A DNA stretch of 18,056 nt. Origin: Natronohydrobacter sp. (GTDB lineage: Bacteria; Pseudomonadota; Alphaproteobacteria; Rhodobacterales; Rhodobacteraceae). Below, piece by piece: positions 15,371 to 18,056 of the stretch (the stretch's first letter is position 1; every line of letters starts with the position of its first letter). The position numbers were made by a program, and so were the translations under genes. The notes under the pieces were generated by a model. The model worked only from the letters and a program-made list of their open reading frames with translations. It was not told the DNA's origin and ran no database searches. The stretch lies in the NCBI GenBank assembly GCA_007116445.1, contig SKIM01000342.1, positions 1 to 18,056 on the forward strand. The letters are read 5' to 3'.

Positions 15371-16102
15371 TCAGCATAAACGGTCGATAATCTCACGCAT
15401 TTTCTTGGCCAACGCATCATAACCGCCATGCTCGTCGAAGGTCTTGAGCTTTTCGGCAAGCAATCCGCTCTGGGGCAGCCCATCAATCGCAGTGATGTCG
15501 AAATCGATCAGCGACAGGTGCCCGTCATCCTGCACGCAAAGGTTCTTGCCGTCAGGATGCATGTCGAGATAGGTGATCTTCGCTTCTTTCAGCGCTGCGA
15601 TGATGGTCGCGATCTGCTGATCTGCGTCACGCACGGCGACCTTTTTTCCAGTCTTTTGGCGTTCTTTCAGGCTAGGGCCCTGGTCAGTCAGCTCAAAGCG
15701 TTTCTTCGGCAGATCCAGCTTCAGAACGCGCGGGAAATGCGCCGCGCCTTCGCCTTTGGCCAGTCGGATCAGACAGGTCAGTTCCAGATGCAGCGCCTGT
15801 TCGGCAGACAACCCACTCCAGAGCAGTTTCTCTCGCGCTGTTTTCCAATGGGTCAGTGGCGTGCGTGTTGCCGCTGGCAGAATGTAATGCTGCGGAAAGC
15901 CAGTCTGAATAGGCGGTAGCGGTGCGTCACGTTCCAGCGCAGCGATCCACTCACGCAAGAAGCTGATCTCGCGCAGCGCCGCCTCATGTCTGGCTTTGAG
16001 CGCGATCATGTTGTTGGACAGCGCCTTGTGTTTCTCCATGAGGATGTCGCGTTGCTCAGTCGTGTCATCAACGCCTTCGAGAAATTTGAACTTAAGTGTC
16101 AA
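15371..16102 (-). CDS. Small kinase-fold-like protein coupled to deoD, function unknown
   Basis: 243 residues from TTG 16102. The TTG is chosen because GGAGG (16109-16113) lies six bases upstream inside deoD. The start overlaps the deoD 3' end by 11 bases, so the two are translationally coupled. Residues 10-58 are charged and probably form a coiled coil. The C-terminal half looks like the catalytic core of the protein-kinase/aminoglycoside-phosphotransferase fold: FELTDQGPSL (136-145) resembles a hinge, YLDMHPDGKN (178-187) a catalytic loop with Asp180 and Asn187, and LSLIDFDI (196-203) the metal-binding DFG-like Asp200. No glycine-rich loop or beta-3 lysine is clear, and the His two residues before the catalytic Asp is Tyr178. 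It may phosphorylate a small molecule or be a degenerate kinase. Linkage to a nucleoside phosphorylase hints at nucleoside or sugar substrates, but that is inference. Confidence 0.75.
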   Translation of the reverse strand: MTLKFKFLEGVDDTTEQRDILMEKHKALSNNMIALKARHEAALREISFLREWIAALERDAPLPPIQTGFPQHYILPAATRTPLTHWKTAREKLLWSGLSAEQALHLELTCLIRLAKGEGAAHFPRVLKLDLPKKRFELTDQGPSLKERQKTGKKVAVRDADQQIATIIAALKEAKITYLDMHPDGKNLCVQDDGHLSLIDFDITAIDGLPQSGLLAEKLKTFDEHGGYDALAKKMREIIDRLC

Positions 16103-16799
16103 AGGCGGCCTCCAATGCGATTTTGATCATTTCGCCGAAACTTTGCTCGCGGTCTTGCGAAGGCAGCGCGTCACGGGTCAGCAGGTGGTCGGATATGGTC
16201 AGCACCGCAAGCGCCCGCGCCCGGTGACGGGCCGCGACAGTGTAGAGTTCGGCGGCTTCCATCTCGACGCAGAGCACGCCATGACGCTGCATGGTCTCGT
16301 TTAGGTCGGGCCGCTCATCATAGAAAACATCCGAGGAATAGATATTGCCGACATGCACGCGCACCCCCTGCCCTGTCGCAGCGCGATGCGCGGCAGATAG
16401 CAGGCCATAATCCGCACAGGGCGCAAAATTCACTTCGCGGAAACAACCGCGCGATGGAGTCGTGATCGTGGTGCAGCATTGCGCCAGCACGATGTCGCGC
16501 AGACCGATCTGCGGTTGCATCGCCCCGGCCGAGCCGACCCGGATCAGGGTTCGCGCGCCGTAGTCACGGATCAGCTCATTGGCATAGATCGACAGCGACG
16601 CCATCCCCATGCCTGAACCGTGGATCGTGACCTTCGCGCCGCGAAAGGTTCCGGTATAGCCCAGCATTCCGCGCACCTGATTGACGCAGACCGCATCTTC
16701 CAAAAACTGCTCTGCTGCCCATTTCGCCCGCAGAGGATCACCCGGCATCAGCACGGTTTCGGCAATCTCGCCGGGTTTTGCCCCGATATGTATCGTCAT
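16092..16799 (-). CDS. deoD: Purine-nucleoside phosphorylase, DeoD type
   Basis: 235 residues, the normal length of the hexameric DeoD family. It splits purine (deoxy)nucleosides with phosphate into base and (deoxy)ribose 1-phosphate in the cytoplasm. The residue positions match the E. coli enzyme without gaps up to the end of the active site: His4, Gly20 and Arg24 (PGDPLRAK), Arg87 and Ser90 (IRVGSAG), the ribose-binding VEMEAAE with Glu179 and Glu181, and Asp204 in TISDHLL. The ATG at 16799 is preceded by AAGGGCAGG. It is divergent from hisB across a 100-base spacer, and its 3' end overlaps the TTG start of the kinase-like gene. Confidence 0.96.
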   Translation of the reverse strand: MTIHIGAKPGEIAETVLMPGDPLRAKWAAEQFLEDAVCVNQVRGMLGYTGTFRGAKVTIHGSGMGMASLSIYANELIRDYGARTLIRVGSAGAMQPQIGLRDIVLAQCCTTITTPSRGCFREVNFAPCADYGLLSAAHRAATGQGVRVHVGNIYSSDVFYDERPDLNETMQRHGVLCVEMEAAELYTVAARHRARALAVLTISDHLLTRDALPSQDREQSFGEMIKIALEAAFDT

Positions 16800-16899
16800 G
16801 TCCTGCCCTTAACCCGTTTCTTGCCCAAGATTGCCCCCTTCCCCCGCGCGACGCAAGCGCCTATAGATCTGCGCGCAACGCAAAAAGGAAGACCGCCCC

Positions 16900-17487
16900 A
16901 TGCGCAAGGCCAGTATCACCCGCAAGACCGCCGAAACGGATATTTCGCTTCAGGTCAATCTCGATGGGTCCGGGGCCTATGCCTGCCAGACAGGGGTCGG
17001 TTTTTTCGATCATATGCTCGATCAGCTTGCACGTCATTCGCTGATCGACATCGAGATCCGCGCTACGGGCGATCTGCATATCGATGATCACCACACTGTC
17101 GAGGATTGCGGCATAGCGCTTGGCCAGGCGCTGGTGCAGGCGCTTGGCGACAAGCGCGGGATCCGGCGCTACGGGGCCTGCCATCTGCCTATGGATGACG
17201 CGCAGATCCGCTGTGCGCTCGATCTGTCGGGACGGCCCTATCTGGTCTGGAATGTCGATTTTCCAACCGCCAAGATCGGCAATTTCGACACAGAACTGGT
17301 GCGCGAGTTCTTTCAGGCGCTGGCCAGCCATGGCGGTATCACGCTGCATATCGATCAGCTCCACGGAATCAACAGTCACCATATCGCCGAGGCGGTTTTC
17401 AAGGCTGTGGCGCGGGCCCTGCGCGAGGCGGTCGAGCCGGATGGGCGCAAGGCCGATGCCATCCCGTCCACCAAGGGGGCGCTGTGA
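16900..17487 (+). CDS. hisB: Imidazoleglycerol-phosphate dehydratase
   Basis: 195 residues, the monofunctional HisB of the histidine pathway, converting imidazole glycerol phosphate to imidazole acetol phosphate. Manganese-binding motifs are intact: FFDHML (35-40), DDHHTVEDCGI (62-72), and LHGINSHHIAEA (154-165). The C-terminal IPSTKG is at 188-193. The start ATG at 16900 has AAGGAAG upstream. It lacks the histidinol-phosphatase domain fused to HisB in enterobacteria, as expected for alphaproteobacteria. It is followed after one base by hisH, so the two are in one operon. Confidence 0.98.
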   Translation: MRKASITRKTAETDISLQVNLDGSGAYACQTGVGFFDHMLDQLARHSLIDIEIRATGDLHIDDHHTVEDCGIALGQALVQALGDKRGIRRYGACHLPMDDAQIRCALDLSGRPYLVWNVDFPTAKIGNFDTELVREFFQALASHGGITLHIDQLHGINSHHIAEAVFKAVARALREAVEPDGRKADAIPSTKGAL

Positions 17488-17488
17488 C

Positions 17489-18056
17489 GTGTTGACGGTT
17501 CTGGTCGATTACGACAGCGGCAATCTGCATTCTGCGGAAAAAGCCTTTCAGCGCATGGCCAACGAGGTGGGGGGCGGCACCGTGCGGGTCACGACCTGCC
17601 CTGATGATGTGGCCCGCGCAGATCGCATCGTGTTGCCCGGCGACGGCGCGTTTCCCGCCTGCCGGCGCGCGCTGGACGCGGTGGATGGCATGCGCGCAGC
17701 GCTTGATGATGCCGTGCTGCACCGCGCCGTGCCGTTCATGGGGATCTGTGTGGGCATGCAGATGCTGGCCACGGTCGGGCGCGAATATGAAGACGTCGCA
17801 GGACTGGACTGGATCGGCGGATCGGTCGAGCGGATCGCGCCTGCTGATCCGGGCCTGAAAGTGCCGCATACGGGGTGGAATGATCTGGTGATTGACCGCG
17901 CTCATCCAGTGCTTGACGGCGTTACCAGCGGCGATCATGCCTATTTTGTCCATTCCTATCAGATGCATGTCGCAGACCCGGCGCATTTGCTGGCCCATGT
18001 CGATTACGCAGGCCCGGTCACGGCGATTGTGGCACGCGACACGATCATCGGCACAC
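17489..18056 (+). CDS. hisH: Imidazole glycerol phosphate synthase, glutaminase subunit (3' truncated)
   Basis: Glutamine amidotransferase subunit that feeds ammonia to HisF. About 189 codons are visible and the frame is still open at the window end. The start is taken as GTG 17489, one base after the hisB stop; TTG 17492 is possible. A G-rich run (AAGGGGG) inside the hisB end can serve as ribosome site. Conserved features are the N-terminal VDYDSGNLHS, LPGDGAFP (oxyanion strand region), and GICVGMQ with nucleophile Cys87. The HYxHSY-like stretch FVHSYQMH is near residue 155. The catalytic His-Glu pair lies beyond the window. Confidence 0.96.
   Translation, partial: MLTVLVDYDSGNLHSAEKAFQRMANEVGGGTVRVTTCPDDVARADRIVLPGDGAFPACRRALDAVDGMRAALDDAVLHRAVPFMGICVGMQMLATVGREYEDVAGLDWIGGSVERIAPADPGLKVPHTGWNDLVIDRAHPVLDGVTSGDHAYFVHSYQMHVADPAHLLAHVDYAGPVTAIVARDTIIGT

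Noticed and set aside
1..18056. Search for CRISPR arrays, insertion sequences, prophage, toxin-antitoxin or defence genes, tRNA and rRNA
   Set aside because: No spaced direct repeats, transposase motifs, terminal repeats, cloverleaf-like sequences or defence-type domains were seen by eye; a machine search could still find short items I missed.

Overview
The window reads as chromosomal DNA of an alphaproteobacterium, most likely a member of the Rhodobacteraceae (Rhodobacter/Roseobacter group). The grounds are a G+C of roughly 60% judged by eye, the style of the proteins (FadL-type porin, DeoD, SulP, rpsB-tsf, hisB-hisH), frequent GTG/TTG starts with strong Shine-Dalgarno sites, and alphaproteobacterial PAS/MCP sequence types. 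I see no insertion sequence, phage gene, CRISPR array, tRNA or rRNA. Most of the window is ordinary core or semi-core genome, with several poorly described genes in between.

Layout. 1-904 (minus): 5' part of a FadL-family outer-membrane transporter, cut by the window edge. 1035-3497 (minus): a membrane-anchored penicillin-acylase-family Ntn hydrolase. 3594-4999 (plus): a divergent two-gene unit, a 3-hydroxyisobutyrate-dehydrogenase-type enzyme whose stop overlaps the start of a gamma-carbonic-anhydrase-like hexapeptide protein. 5000-5241: convergent spacer with two hairpins. 5242-8040 (minus): purB, then a 54-residue secreted Cys-containing protein not found by length-filtered gene calling, then a clear intrinsic terminator, then an isolated divergent FliG homologue.

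8214-10238 (plus): a soluble multi-PAS chemoreceptor-like protein with an unusually short MCP hairpin. 10353-10392: a well-formed promoter overlapped by a 9-bp inverted repeat. It drives a SulP anion transporter (10438-12198), which is followed by a fused peroxiredoxin-like/2-oxoglutarate-Fe(II) oxygenase (12342-13397). 13416-15217 (minus): rpsB-tsf, with a hairpin plus U-run between the two genes and a strong intrinsic terminator after tsf.

15371-16799 (minus): deoD, coupled by an 11-base overlap to a small kinase-fold-like protein that starts with TTG. 16900 to the end (plus): hisB followed directly by hisH, the histidine biosynthesis operon, cut by the window edge.

How the parts fit. The translation genes (rpsB-tsf), purine genes (purB, deoD) and histidine genes are housekeeping. 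The less ordinary content is the pair of motility/chemotaxis-type genes flanking purB (an orphan FliG with changed motifs and a minimal cytoplasmic chemoreceptor), the deoD-coupled kinase-like protein, the Prx-like/2OG-oxygenase fusion, and the operator-like palindrome on the sulP promoter. I do not see a multi-gene defence or mobile system. The best candidates for undescribed biology are these individual proteins and sites.
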